Positions 35,489 to 43,294 of a stretch of DNA of 64,000 nt are shown here, piece by piece (positions within the stretch are counted from its first letter, which is position 1; every line of letters begins with the position of its first letter). This DNA is from Sandaracinaceae bacterium. GTDB lineage: Bacteria; Myxococcota_A; Polyangia; Polyangiales; Houyiibacteriaceae. The DNA lies in NCBI GenBank assembly GCA_020633075.1, contig JACKEI010000001.1, positions 496,001-560,000 of the forward strand. The letters run 5' to 3'. The notes under the pieces are model-generated. The model saw only the letters and a program-made list of their open reading frames with translations, was not told the DNA's origin and did not search any database. Position numbers and translations under genes: made by a program.

Positions 35489-36616
35489 GTGGCCGGCGTG
35501 CGCAGCAGCGTGTTCGGCGAGGCGCCGTGGCTCTTTGGCCAGCGCCTGGATCTGTGGCTCTTCGGCGGCAGCGCGGCCCTGTCCCTCGGCCTGCTCCTCT
35601 CGGGCTACGCGCTCGGCATCTCGCGTGGTGACTCGCCCGAGTGGGTCTGGCTGCTGTGCGTGCTGGGCGTGGACGTCGCCCACGTGTGGTCCACCCTCTA
35701 CCGCGTCTACCTCGACCCGGTGGAGCGCCGCCGCCGGCCCTGGCTCTATGGTGGCGCGCCGCTGCTCTGTTACGTGGCCGGCGTCGCCCTCCACGCGGTC
35801 TCGTCGCTGACCTTCTGGCGCGCGCTCGCGTACCTGGCGCTGTTCCACTTCGTTCGGCAGCAGGTCGGCTGGCTCAAGCTCTACCATCGCCGCGCCCCGG
35901 CGACGTCACGCTTCGACCTCGCTCTGGACACGCTCACCCTCTACGGCTGCATGCTCTATCCGGTCCTCTTCTGGCATGCGCACCTGCCGCGGCGCTTCGC
36001 GTGGTTCGTGCAGGGGGACTTCGTGTCGGGCGGCCTGCCGTGGGGGGCGCTCAGCGACGGGCTCGCGCCGCTGTACGTCGGACTGCTCATTGCGTTCGGG
36101 CTGCGCAGCGCTCAGCGCTTCGTACGCGGGGACGCACACGCGGGCGTGGTGCTGCTGGTGCTGAGCACCGCGGCCTGCTGGGCCGCGGGCATCCTGCTCA
36201 CCGACGCGGACTACGCCTTCACGGTCACGAACGTGCTGATTCATGGCATCCCCTACTTGGGTCTGACGGTGCTCTACGGCCGTGCGCGGGGGCCGGAGGT
36301 CCCTGGGAGCCTGCTCGCTAGTGTCATGCGCGCGGGGGTCCCGCTGGCCCTGCTCGTGCTGCTGGGCCTGGCGTTTGCCGAGGAGTGGCTGTGGGACCGC
36401 TGGGTCTGGCACGAGCGCCCCTGGCTCTTCGGCGAGGGGGGCGACCTGGGGGCGGTCGCGCTGAGCGCGCTCGTGCCCCTGCTCTCGCTGCCGCAGACCA
36501 CGCACTACGCGCTGGATGGGTTCATCTGGCGCAAGCGGGGCAACCCGGACCTGGGCCGTCTGCTGATGGGGGGCGCGGCCGGGCTCAGCGCGGAGCGCGC
36601 GCCTGAACGGCCTTGA
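35489..36616 (+). CDS. Polytopic membrane protein of the DUF350-spermidine synthase cassette
   Basis: A 375-residue protein with about nine membrane helices and several His and Trp residues at helix ends (FHFVRQQVGWLKLYHRR, LTDADYAFTVTNVLIHGIPY, TTHYALDGFIWRKR). No family was recognised. The HxxxD/HH-like pattern and TTHYALDGFIW could suit a membrane-bound oxidase or lipid enzyme, but this is speculative. AAGGAG lies 7 nt before the GTG at 35489, which is better than the GTG at 35483. The 3' end overlaps the convergent GAF gene by 32 bp. Confidence 0.65.
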   Translation: MAGVRSSVFGEAPWLFGQRLDLWLFGGSAALSLGLLLSGYALGISRGDSPEWVWLLCVLGVDVAHVWSTLYRVYLDPVERRRRPWLYGGAPLLCYVAGVALHAVSSLTFWRALAYLALFHFVRQQVGWLKLYHRRAPATSRFDLALDTLTLYGCMLYPVLFWHAHLPRRFAWFVQGDFVSGGLPWGALSDGLAPLYVGLLIAFGLRSAQRFVRGDAHAGVVLLVLSTAACWAAGILLTDADYAFTVTNVLIHGIPYLGLTVLYGRARGPEVPGSLLASVMRAGVPLALLVLLGLAFAEEWLWDRWVWHERPWLFGEGGDLGAVALSALVPLLSLPQTTHYALDGFIWRKRGNPDLGRLLMGGAAGLSAERAPERP

Positions 36617-38114
36617 ACTGGCCCATGAACTCGCCCACCTGCTCCGCCACGTAGCGCACCAGCTCCGCGTCGTGCCGGGAGAAGCGGGGCTGAGCACGAC
36701 GGAAGAGCTGCAGCATGCCGAACAGGCGACCGTGGTGGCCGATGGCCATGTACAGCGCCGAGCCTCCGCGCATCCCCGGAACGCCCTCGGCGGCGGGGAC
36801 GAAGCGCGCCTCCGCGCTGAGGTCGTGCACGCGCAGCGCCACCGCCTCGTGGGCAGCGGCTCCCAGCAGGCCCGTGTCGGCGCTGACGCCACGCCCCGCG
36901 ATGCCTTCGGCGCCGAGGACGGACGCAGCGCGCAGCTGGTTGGTGTCGATGTCGTAGATGGACGCGATGGTCACGTCGGTGGGCAGCAGCTCCGCCAACA
37001 AGCGCACCGCGAACTCCAGCGCGTCGATCGGCCGCTCCAGGAAGAAGAGGTCCTGACACGCCTCGAACGCCGCGGTGAGGCGCTCGGCTTGGTCCATGGC
37101 GGGCGCGGGCGCGACGGAGAGAGGCCGGCTCGGTTGGTCTTGGAGCGGGAAGGCCACGACGGGATCTCCGTGCCAGTCCTTCCAGTCCAGGGTGACCATG
37201 GGCGGGCGCGCAGGGTGCTCGTCCCAGGCGTGGTCGAAGATCGCGATGGACACGTACTTGCCGGTGGGGAACTCCTCCAGCTCCGCCTGCAGGGTCTCGA
37301 GCTCCCCGCGGGCCACCGCCTCCGCTTCCGCGGGGCTGAGGGTCGGCGGCACGACGTAGGCGCGCTCACGGTAGCGGAGCGGGTTCTCGTCGCTGGGGTC
37401 CGCGTCACGTGAGAGCAGGAGCTCCACGTCCACCTCGGTCAGCGCCGGAGCGCTCTCGGCTTCGGCGGGAGCCACGCTGGTCTGAGTGCCCGGCGCGGGG
37501 GCTGCGCTGGGCGGCTGGCTGGCCGGTGCCACGGGCAGGGGGGCCTCTTGGATGGTGTCCGCCGTCGCCTGGTCGCCCACGACGACCTGGCGGGGAGCCA
37601 CGGGGAGGTCCTCCCCCGGCATGTAGGCCATGGTCATGGCCATCTTCTTCCGGTTCGCGCGCGCGGGGTCCGCGGCGGCGGGCTCCGTGGGAGCGAAGGC
37701 CGCAGGCGTGCTGGCGGGCTGACCCACCACCGTGGCGGCGGGGGCGCTGGCCGGCTGAGCAGCGCTGCTCGCGGACTGAACCACAGCCGCGACATCCTCG
37801 CTGGGGATGTACGCGATGGTCTTCGGCCGAGCCTTGCGCGCCGGTGCCTCTACCGGAGCGCTGGCGACCGGGGCGGACGCCGCAGCCTCGACCGGAAAGA
37901 GGCGGTAGGTCTTACGCTCACGCCCATCGTGGATGGTGACCGCGCCCCCCGATTCGTGGCGCAGGTTGGCGCCGGCGGGCAGCCCGCCGGTCTCACCCAG
38001 GGCGGCACGGCCGGTCTTCAGCGCGGTCATCCAGTTCGCGGCCTCGACCGTGGCCTCCGCCTTGGCCTCGTCGCTTCCCAGCGCGGAGACCTCGATACGC
38101 CATCGTTTGCTCAT
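36585..38114 (-). CDS. GAF-domain protein with a long Pro/Ala linker
   Basis: A 509-residue cytoplasmic protein. The N-terminal ~75 residues form a small domain (WRIEVSALGSDEAKAEATVEA, TYRLFP). Next comes a ~200-residue Ala/Pro-rich linker that carries two copies of a short motif, KTIAYIPSEDV and MTMAYMPGEDL. A conserved acidic region (~230-330) and a C-terminal GAF domain (~345-505) follow. GAF domains bind small ligands or sense redox, and no output domain is attached. The duplicated motif may be a docking site for a partner. The start at 38114 is chosen because the domain begins there. Divergent from the OmpR-like gene. Confidence 0.7.
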   Translation of the reverse strand: MSKRWRIEVSALGSDEAKAEATVEAANWMTALKTGRAALGETGGLPAGANLRHESGGAVTIHDGRERKTYRLFPVEAAASAPVASAPVEAPARKARPKTIAYIPSEDVAAVVQSASSAAQPASAPAATVVGQPASTPAAFAPTEPAAADPARANRKKMAMTMAYMPGEDLPVAPRQVVVGDQATADTIQEAPLPVAPASQPPSAAPAPGTQTSVAPAEAESAPALTEVDVELLLSRDADPSDENPLRYRERAYVVPPTLSPAEAEAVARGELETLQAELEEFPTGKYVSIAIFDHAWDEHPARPPMVTLDWKDWHGDPVVAFPLQDQPSRPLSVAPAPAMDQAERLTAAFEACQDLFFLERPIDALEFAVRLLAELLPTDVTIASIYDIDTNQLRAASVLGAEGIAGRGVSADTGLLGAAAHEAVALRVHDLSAEARFVPAAEGVPGMRGGSALYMAIGHHGRLFGMLQLFRRAQPRFSRHDAELVRYVAEQVGEFMGQFKAVQARAPR

Positions 38115-38298
38115 CGCGCCGGAGCTTATCAGGCGCAGCCACGGTTGGCATTCCTCGTTCCGCACGTAGTGCGACGAATTCGTCAGCTTGTCCCGCGGCT
38201 CACCCTTGCGGACGACCGAGACGGTTTTCGTTCACGATGAAGAACGTTGCGCGCCACCGCATTTCATCTACGCTGCGCTCGGAAACATCGGAAACACT

Positions 38299-38976
38299 AT
38301 GTGGATACTCGTCGTCGGCCCCGAGGGCCTCTTGGAGCGTGAAGATGGGGCGGTCAACGTCCTGCGTGACCTCGGCTGCAACGTGCGGATCGCGACCCTG
38401 TGGGACTCGCTCTCCGAGCCCGAGATGGTGGACGACCCACCGGCCGTCGTAGTGGTCGAGGCCATCGATCAGGTGGACGCGGCCCGAGCTGCCCTGATGC
38501 GTCTGCGCGCCGCTCCGGCGCTCGCGGAGGTGCCCGTCCTGGCCGCGGTGACGGTGCGCGGCCTCTCGCGTCTGGACCCGAGCGACGGCTTCGACGACTT
38601 CGCGCTGGTGCCCTATGTGGCGCCCGAGCTCTACCTCCGCATCCGACGCGCGGAGTGGCGCCGCAGCGACTTCAACGCGCCAGAGCGCCTGAAGATGGGC
38701 GCGCTCTGCATCGACCTCGCGGCGCACGAGGTGACCATCGACAGTCGGCCGGTGCAGCTGACGCAGCAGGAGTTCGCGCTCTTGCGCTTCCTCTGCCAGA
38801 ACCGCGGCCGCGTCTACTCGCGCCAGCAGCTGCTCGAGCGCGTCTGGGGCGTGGACTACTACGGCACCAGCCGCACCGTCGACATCCACGTGCGGCGCCT
38901 GCGCATGAAGCTGGGCTCGGCGGTGGACAGCCTCGAGACCGTGCGCGGCGTCGGCTACAAGATCAAGACGCCGTGA
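38299..38976 (+). CDS. OmpR-family regulator with a degenerate receiver
   Basis: A 225-residue protein: a receiver-like domain (1-~110) and an OmpR-type winged helix (~120-222, LTQQEFALLRFLCQNRGRVYSR, RTVDIHVRRLRMKL, GVGYKI). The receiver lacks the usual acidic pair near residue 7 (VVGPEG) and has E54 where the phospho-acceptor Asp is expected (VVVEAID). It is therefore probably phosphorylation-independent, like known atypical OmpR proteins. Targets are unknown. It overlaps pdxA by 4 bp (GTGA), so it may be cotranscribed with pdxA and uvrA. The ATG at 38299 starts the domain directly. Confidence 0.8.
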   Translation: MWILVVGPEGLLEREDGAVNVLRDLGCNVRIATLWDSLSEPEMVDDPPAVVVVEAIDQVDAARAALMRLRAAPALAEVPVLAAVTVRGLSRLDPSDGFDDFALVPYVAPELYLRIRRAEWRRSDFNAPERLKMGALCIDLAAHEVTIDSRPVQLTQQEFALLRFLCQNRGRVYSRQQLLERVWGVDYYGTSRTVDIHVRRLRMKLGSAVDSLETVRGVGYKIKTP

Positions 38977-39995
38977 GTCCACTGCCGCTGCTCGTGCCCG
39001 TCGGAGATCCCGCAGGCGTCGGGCCCAGCGTGGCGCTCACGGCGGCGGCCCGTCTCATCGCGCGCGACCGCATCGTGCTGCTGGGCGACGCCGGGGCCCT
39101 GCAGGAGGTGGCCGCTAGCAGGGGTGTGCGCGCCACGCGTCTGACGCGCGCCGAGGACGCTCGCACGGGGGAGCTGGGGCTGCTGCACGTGGCGCAGTGG
39201 AACGCCAGCATGGTGAGCTCCCACGCGCCCTCGGCCGGAGGCGGGGAAGCGCAGCTGCGGGCGCTGGACGAGGCCATCACGCTCGTGCTCGCCGGCAGCG
39301 GCCGCGCTGTGGTCACCGGGCCCACCAGCAAGGAGGCCATCGTGTCCGCGGGGCACGCCTTCGTCGGGCAGACCGAGCGCCTGGCCCAGCGTGCCGGGCT
39401 ACGCGACGACGACGTCACCATGATGTTCCTGGGCCCTCGCCTGCGCGTGGCGCTGGTCACCACGCACCTCGCGCTCGCCGACGTTCCGTCCGAGATCAGC
39501 GTGCCGCGGGTGGTGCGCGCTACTCGACACCTGGTGGAGGCGCTGCTGCGCGCGGAGTCGCTGCGGCCCCTGCGCGTCCTCGTCGCCGGCCTGAACCCTC
39601 ACGCAGGCGAGCACGGTCTCTTCGGCCGCGAGGAGCTCGACACGCTCGCCCCCGCGCTCCGCGAGCTGGCGGAGCTGCCCGCTGTCCGGGCCGGTGAGGT
39701 GCTGCTCGAGGGGCCCGTGCCGGCCGAGGCGGCCTTCCGCTTCGCCAGCTCCGGCCACGCGCACGGGGTCGTCGCGATGTACCACGACCAGGCCACCATC
39801 GCGTCCAAGCTGCTGGACTGGGGCAGCGCCGTGAACGTCACCTGGGGGCTGCCCTTCGTGCGGACCAGCGTGGACCACGGCGTGGCCTACGACGCAGCGC
39901 GTGACGGCACCGCAGACGACGAGGGGATGTTGGCCGCGCTCGAGATGGCGCAGCGCTTGACGCGCGTCGCACGGGTGAGCGGCGGGGAGGGCTGA
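38973..39995 (+). CDS. pdxA: 4-hydroxythreonine-4-phosphate dehydrogenase family protein
   Basis: A 340-residue PdxA. It oxidises 4-phosphohydroxy-threonine in the deoxyxylulose-5-phosphate-dependent route to pyridoxal phosphate. Family segments are PVGDPAGVGPSV, GPTSKEAI, GHTE-like GQTERLA, LNPHAGEHGLFG, MYHDQATIASKLL and GLPFVRTSVDHGVAYD; the His residues bind the divalent metal. Length is normal. The GTG at 38973 overlaps the preceding stop. uvrA follows after 3 bp. Confidence 0.9.
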   Translation: MSPLPLLVPVGDPAGVGPSVALTAAARLIARDRIVLLGDAGALQEVAASRGVRATRLTRAEDARTGELGLLHVAQWNASMVSSHAPSAGGGEAQLRALDEAITLVLAGSGRAVVTGPTSKEAIVSAGHAFVGQTERLAQRAGLRDDDVTMMFLGPRLRVALVTTHLALADVPSEISVPRVVRATRHLVEALLRAESLRPLRVLVAGLNPHAGEHGLFGREELDTLAPALRELAELPAVRAGEVLLEGPVPAEAAFRFASSGHAHGVVAMYHDQATIASKLLDWGSAVNVTWGLPFVRTSVDHGVAYDAARDGTADDEGMLAALEMAQRLTRVARVSGGEG

Positions 39996-39998
39996 GCG

Positions 39999-42833
39999 GT
40001 GTTGCGTGAGCTGGTCGTGCGCGGAGCGCGTGTGCACAACCTCAAGAACGTGGACGTGCGCATCCCGCACGACGCGCTGGTGGTGGTCACGGGGCCCAGC
40101 GGATCCGGCAAGTCCTCGCTCGCGCTGCACACCATCTTCGCGGAGGGGCAGCGTCGCTACGTGGAGTCCCTCAGCGCGTACGCGCGTCGCTTCCTCCAGC
40201 AGCTGCCCAAGCCCGACGTGGACCTCATCGAGGGCTTGCGCCCCGCTCTCTCGGTGCCGCAGCGAGCCCCCAGCCGCAACCCTCGCTCCACCGTCGCCAC
40301 GGCCACGGAGATCAGCGACCACCTGCGTGTGCTCTACGCGCGCGCGGGGGTGCCGCACTGTCCGGTGTGCGACGAGCGCCTCCGGTCCAGCTCGGCGCAG
40401 GAGATCGTGGATCATCTGCTCGGCCTCCCCGAGGGCTCGCGCCTGACGCTGCTGGCGCCCGTGCTGCGCCGCGGGAGCGACACCGAGCTTTCTGCCTGGC
40501 TGGAGCGGCTGCGGCGAGAGGGCTACGTGCGCGTCCGCATCGACGACGTGGCGACCGAGCTCGGCGACCTCGCCGCGCCGCCGGCGCCGACGAGCGCGGG
40601 GGCGGAGCGCGAGCTGTCGGTCGTGGTCGACCGCGTCGTGGTCAAGTCGGGCGTGCGTGCCCGTGTGGCCGAGGCCGTCGAGCTCGCCTATGCCCTCGCG
40701 GGCGGGTATCTGGACGCCGAGCTCGGAGCCGAACGTGAGCGCTTCCACGAGGCGCTCACGTGCTCGAAGGGGCATGGCTCCGTGCCGCCGCTGACCCCGC
40801 AGCTCTTCTCGTTCAACAGCCCCGAGGGCGCGTGCGGGCGTTGCGACGGCCTTGGGCAGATTCGCGTCTGGGATGCCAGCCTGGTGGTGCCAGACCCCAC
40901 CCTGTCGCTGCGCGAGGGCGCGATCGCCGCGTGGGGCAAGCCGGGCGCTGCGCTTCATCGGGATCAGCTCGAGCAGGTCGCTGCCCTCCGCGGAGTGGAC
41001 CTGGACAAGCCCTTCGCCGCGCTGAGCGAGAAGGCGCGCGCTGCGATCCTGAACGGAGAAAAGGGCACGGCCAAGCGTCCCGGCTACGAAGGGGTGCTGC
41101 CGAGCTTGGAGCGCCGAACCAACGACTACACAGCGCGCAAGTCCGCCGAGGGCGGGGACCCCGACCGCATCTTCGACTACCTGGAGCGAGAGCTTGGCCG
41201 CTTCGCGACGGCCCAGGCCTGCCCGGAGTGCGCGGGCGGTCGCCTGCGGGCCGAAGCGCGCGGCGTCCGCGTGGGCGGCGTCAGCGTCGTGGCGCTCTCG
41301 GCGATGAGCGTCACCGACGCCCATCGACACCTGCGCGAGCTCGACCTCGGCGCCGTGGACCATGCCGTCGTGGACAGGCTGCTGGGAGAGCTGCGTGCTC
41401 GGCTGGCGTTCCTGGAGCAGGTTGGGCTCGGGTACCTGTCCCTCGCGCGCTCGATGGCCACGCTGAGCGGCGGCGAGGCGCAGCGCGTGCGGCTCGCAAC
41501 GCAGATCGGGGCGGCCCTCGCGGGTGTGCTCTACGTCTTGGACGAGCCCACCGTCGGGCTGCACGCGAGCGACGTCGCGCGCCTGCTCGACACGCTGCGC
41601 GCGCTTCGGGACCGCGGCAACACGGTGCTGCTCGTGGAGCATGACGAGGCCGTCATGCGCGCCGCAGACCACATCGTCGACATGGGGCCCGGTGCGGGTC
41701 GCGAGGGCGGGCAGGTGCTGTATTCGGGCGGCCTGTCGGCCCTGCTGGCGGACCCACGCTCCAGCACCGGTCGCGCTCTCTCACGCGACGCGGTCACGCC
41801 GGGGCCGGGGCAGCGGGCCCGTGCGGCGTCTCCGGGTGAGCTGCGCCTGCGGGGGGCGAGCCTCCACAACCTGCGCGACGTGGACGTGCGCATTCCGCTC
41901 GGGCGCCTGGTGTGCGTCACCGGCGTGTCCGGTAGCGGCAAGAGCTCGCTCATCACGCATACCCTCGTGCCGAAGGCGCGCGAGGTGCTCAACGGAGGTC
42001 ACCCGGTGAGCATCGAGGGGGAGCTCTTGGGGCTCGCGCAGCTGGACAAGCTCGTGCAGATCGATCAGTCGCCCATCGGGCGGACCCCGCGCTCCAGCCC
42101 CGCGAGCTACGTGGGCATCCTCGGCGAACTGCGCGACCTCTTCGCGGGGCTGCCGGAGGCGCGGGCGCGTGGCTACGCCAGCGGACGCTTCAGCTTCAAC
42201 GCCAAGGGGGGGCGCTGCGACGCCTGCGCTGGCGAGGGAGTGACCCGCGTCAGCATGCACTTCCTGCCCGACGTCGAGGTCACCTGCGCCGTCTGCGACG
42301 GAACCCGCTTCAACCGCGAGACGCTGGAGGTGCGCTACCGAGGCCTCAGCTTCGCCGACGTGCTGGCGATGGACATCGGCGCCGCAGCGGAGTTCTTCGC
42401 GGCGCACTCGCGCATCGCGCCAGCCCTCGAGACCATGCGGCGCATCGGGCTCTCGCACTTGGCGCTCGGACGCAGCGCAACCACCCTTAGCGGTGGGGAG
42501 GCGCAGCGGGTGAAGCTGGCGCGGGAGCTCGCCAAGCGAGCGACCGGGCGCACCCTCTACGTCCTCGACGAGCCCACGACGGGGCTGCACTTCGACGACG
42601 TGGACGTGCTGCTGAGCCTGCTTGGGGAGCTGGTGGACGCCGGCAACACGGTGGTGGTGATCGAGCATGATCTCCGGGTCGTGCGGTGCGCGGACTTGGT
42701 CATCGACCTGGGCCCGGGGGGCGGGCGGGACGGCGGAATGCTCGTTTTTTCAGGGTCTCCGCAGGACCTGGAGCGCTGCGAGGAGTCGGCCACGGGCCGG
42801 GCGCTGGCGCAGCGGAATCAGCCGCCCTGTTGA
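39999..42833 (+). CDS. uvrA: Excinuclease ABC subunit A
   Basis: A 944-residue UvrA, the damage-recognition ATPase of nucleotide excision repair. It has two ABC modules: Walker A GPSGSGKSSL and GVSGSGKSSL, and two LSGGEAQRV signatures with downstream LDEPTVGLH and LDEPTTGLH. Zinc-binding pairs are visible (CPVCDERL; CGRCDG/CPECAGG; CDACAGEG/CAVCDGTRF). The GTG start has GGGGAGG 10 nt upstream. The gene follows pdxA closely; uvrB and uvrC are not present. Confidence 0.95.
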   Translation: MLRELVVRGARVHNLKNVDVRIPHDALVVVTGPSGSGKSSLALHTIFAEGQRRYVESLSAYARRFLQQLPKPDVDLIEGLRPALSVPQRAPSRNPRSTVATATEISDHLRVLYARAGVPHCPVCDERLRSSSAQEIVDHLLGLPEGSRLTLLAPVLRRGSDTELSAWLERLRREGYVRVRIDDVATELGDLAAPPAPTSAGAERELSVVVDRVVVKSGVRARVAEAVELAYALAGGYLDAELGAERERFHEALTCSKGHGSVPPLTPQLFSFNSPEGACGRCDGLGQIRVWDASLVVPDPTLSLREGAIAAWGKPGAALHRDQLEQVAALRGVDLDKPFAALSEKARAAILNGEKGTAKRPGYEGVLPSLERRTNDYTARKSAEGGDPDRIFDYLERELGRFATAQACPECAGGRLRAEARGVRVGGVSVVALSAMSVTDAHRHLRELDLGAVDHAVVDRLLGELRARLAFLEQVGLGYLSLARSMATLSGGEAQRVRLATQIGAALAGVLYVLDEPTVGLHASDVARLLDTLRALRDRGNTVLLVEHDEAVMRAADHIVDMGPGAGREGGQVLYSGGLSALLADPRSSTGRALSRDAVTPGPGQRARAASPGELRLRGASLHNLRDVDVRIPLGRLVCVTGVSGSGKSSLITHTLVPKAREVLNGGHPVSIEGELLGLAQLDKLVQIDQSPIGRTPRSSPASYVGILGELRDLFAGLPEARARGYASGRFSFNAKGGRCDACAGEGVTRVSMHFLPDVEVTCAVCDGTRFNRETLEVRYRGLSFADVLAMDIGAAAEFFAAHSRIAPALETMRRIGLSHLALGRSATTLSGGEAQRVKLARELAKRATGRTLYVLDEPTTGLHFDDVDVLLSLLGELVDAGNTVVVIEHDLRVVRCADLVIDLGPGGGRDGGMLVFSGSPQDLERCEESATGRALAQRNQPPC

Positions 42834-42862
42834 AACATTCCAGTCAGCCACCATGAAAATGG

Positions 42863-42892
42863 TTGACCTGATCACGAATCACTACGTACGCT
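42863..42892 (+). promoter_or_regulatory. Promoter of the 55-residue membrane protein gene
   Basis: TTGACC (42863-42868), 18 nt, TACGCT (42887-42892), followed by a ~50-nt leader with a strong AGGAGG (42934-42939). Confidence 0.5.
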
Positions 42893-42946
42893 TTCCCAAC
42901 TCCAACGGGCGAAGTCGCCCTCAATCAGGCTACAGGAGGCCATCGT

Positions 42947-43114
42947 ATGTCGTTTTGGGAAGACCTTAGTCCCCCGGTAAAGGGTGCCCTCGTGGTGGGC
43001 GTTATCGGAATCATCGGGTCCGTGCTCATGTGGGCCGGCGTGTTCGATAGCGAGCCAGAGGCTGGCGTGACCCAGCAGCGCGGCTTCAGCGCCGAGGCAG
43101 CGACGGCGGAGTAA
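42947..43114 (+). CDS. Small single-helix membrane protein (55 aa)
   Basis: The protein starts MSFWEDLSPPVKGALVVG and continues with one membrane helix (LVVGVIGIIGSVLMWAGVF) and a short acidic tail. AGGAGG lies 7 nt before the ATG, a promoter is seen upstream and a terminator downstream, so this is an independent, probably well-expressed gene. No family was recognised. The amphipathic N-terminus and single helix suit a small accessory subunit of a membrane complex. Confidence 0.75.
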   Translation: MSFWEDLSPPVKGALVVGVIGIIGSVLMWAGVFDSEPEAGVTQQRGFSAEAATAE

Positions 43115-43136
43115 CGTTCGACCGGCCTTTCGCAGA

Positions 43137-43162
43137 GCGGGGCGTCTTGGCGTCCCGCTTTT
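43137..43162 (+). terminator. Rho-independent terminator after the small membrane protein
   Basis: GCGGGGCG (43137-43144) pairs with CGTCCCGC (43151-43158), including one G-U pair, followed by TTTT. Confidence 0.75.
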
Positions 43163-43240
43163 GCATTTAACCGAGCGCGCGTCCACGCACGCCGGCCCGA
43201 CCAACGGTCCAGAATTTGCGGGCCGGGCCGCAATCCCAGC

Positions 43241-43294
43241 TATCCTTGCGTCATGTTGCCAGCTGTCGCGCGCTGTCTCGAGGTCCTGCGTTGA
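43241..43294 (+). promoter_or_regulatory. -10 box and 13-codon leader ORF (or frameshifted N-terminus)
   Basis: TATCCT (43241-43246) lies exactly 6 nt before an ATG at 43253. That ATG opens a 13-codon frame (MLPAVARCLEVLR, stop 43292-43294) whose TGA overlaps the TTG start of the next gene. It is either a coupled leader peptide or the true N-terminus of that gene, shifted by one missing base. Confidence 0.4.

Noticed and set aside
39399..41672. 757-codon minus-strand frame opposite pdxA and uvrA
   Set aside because: Spans two well-recognised genes on the other strand and has no domain or ribosome site.
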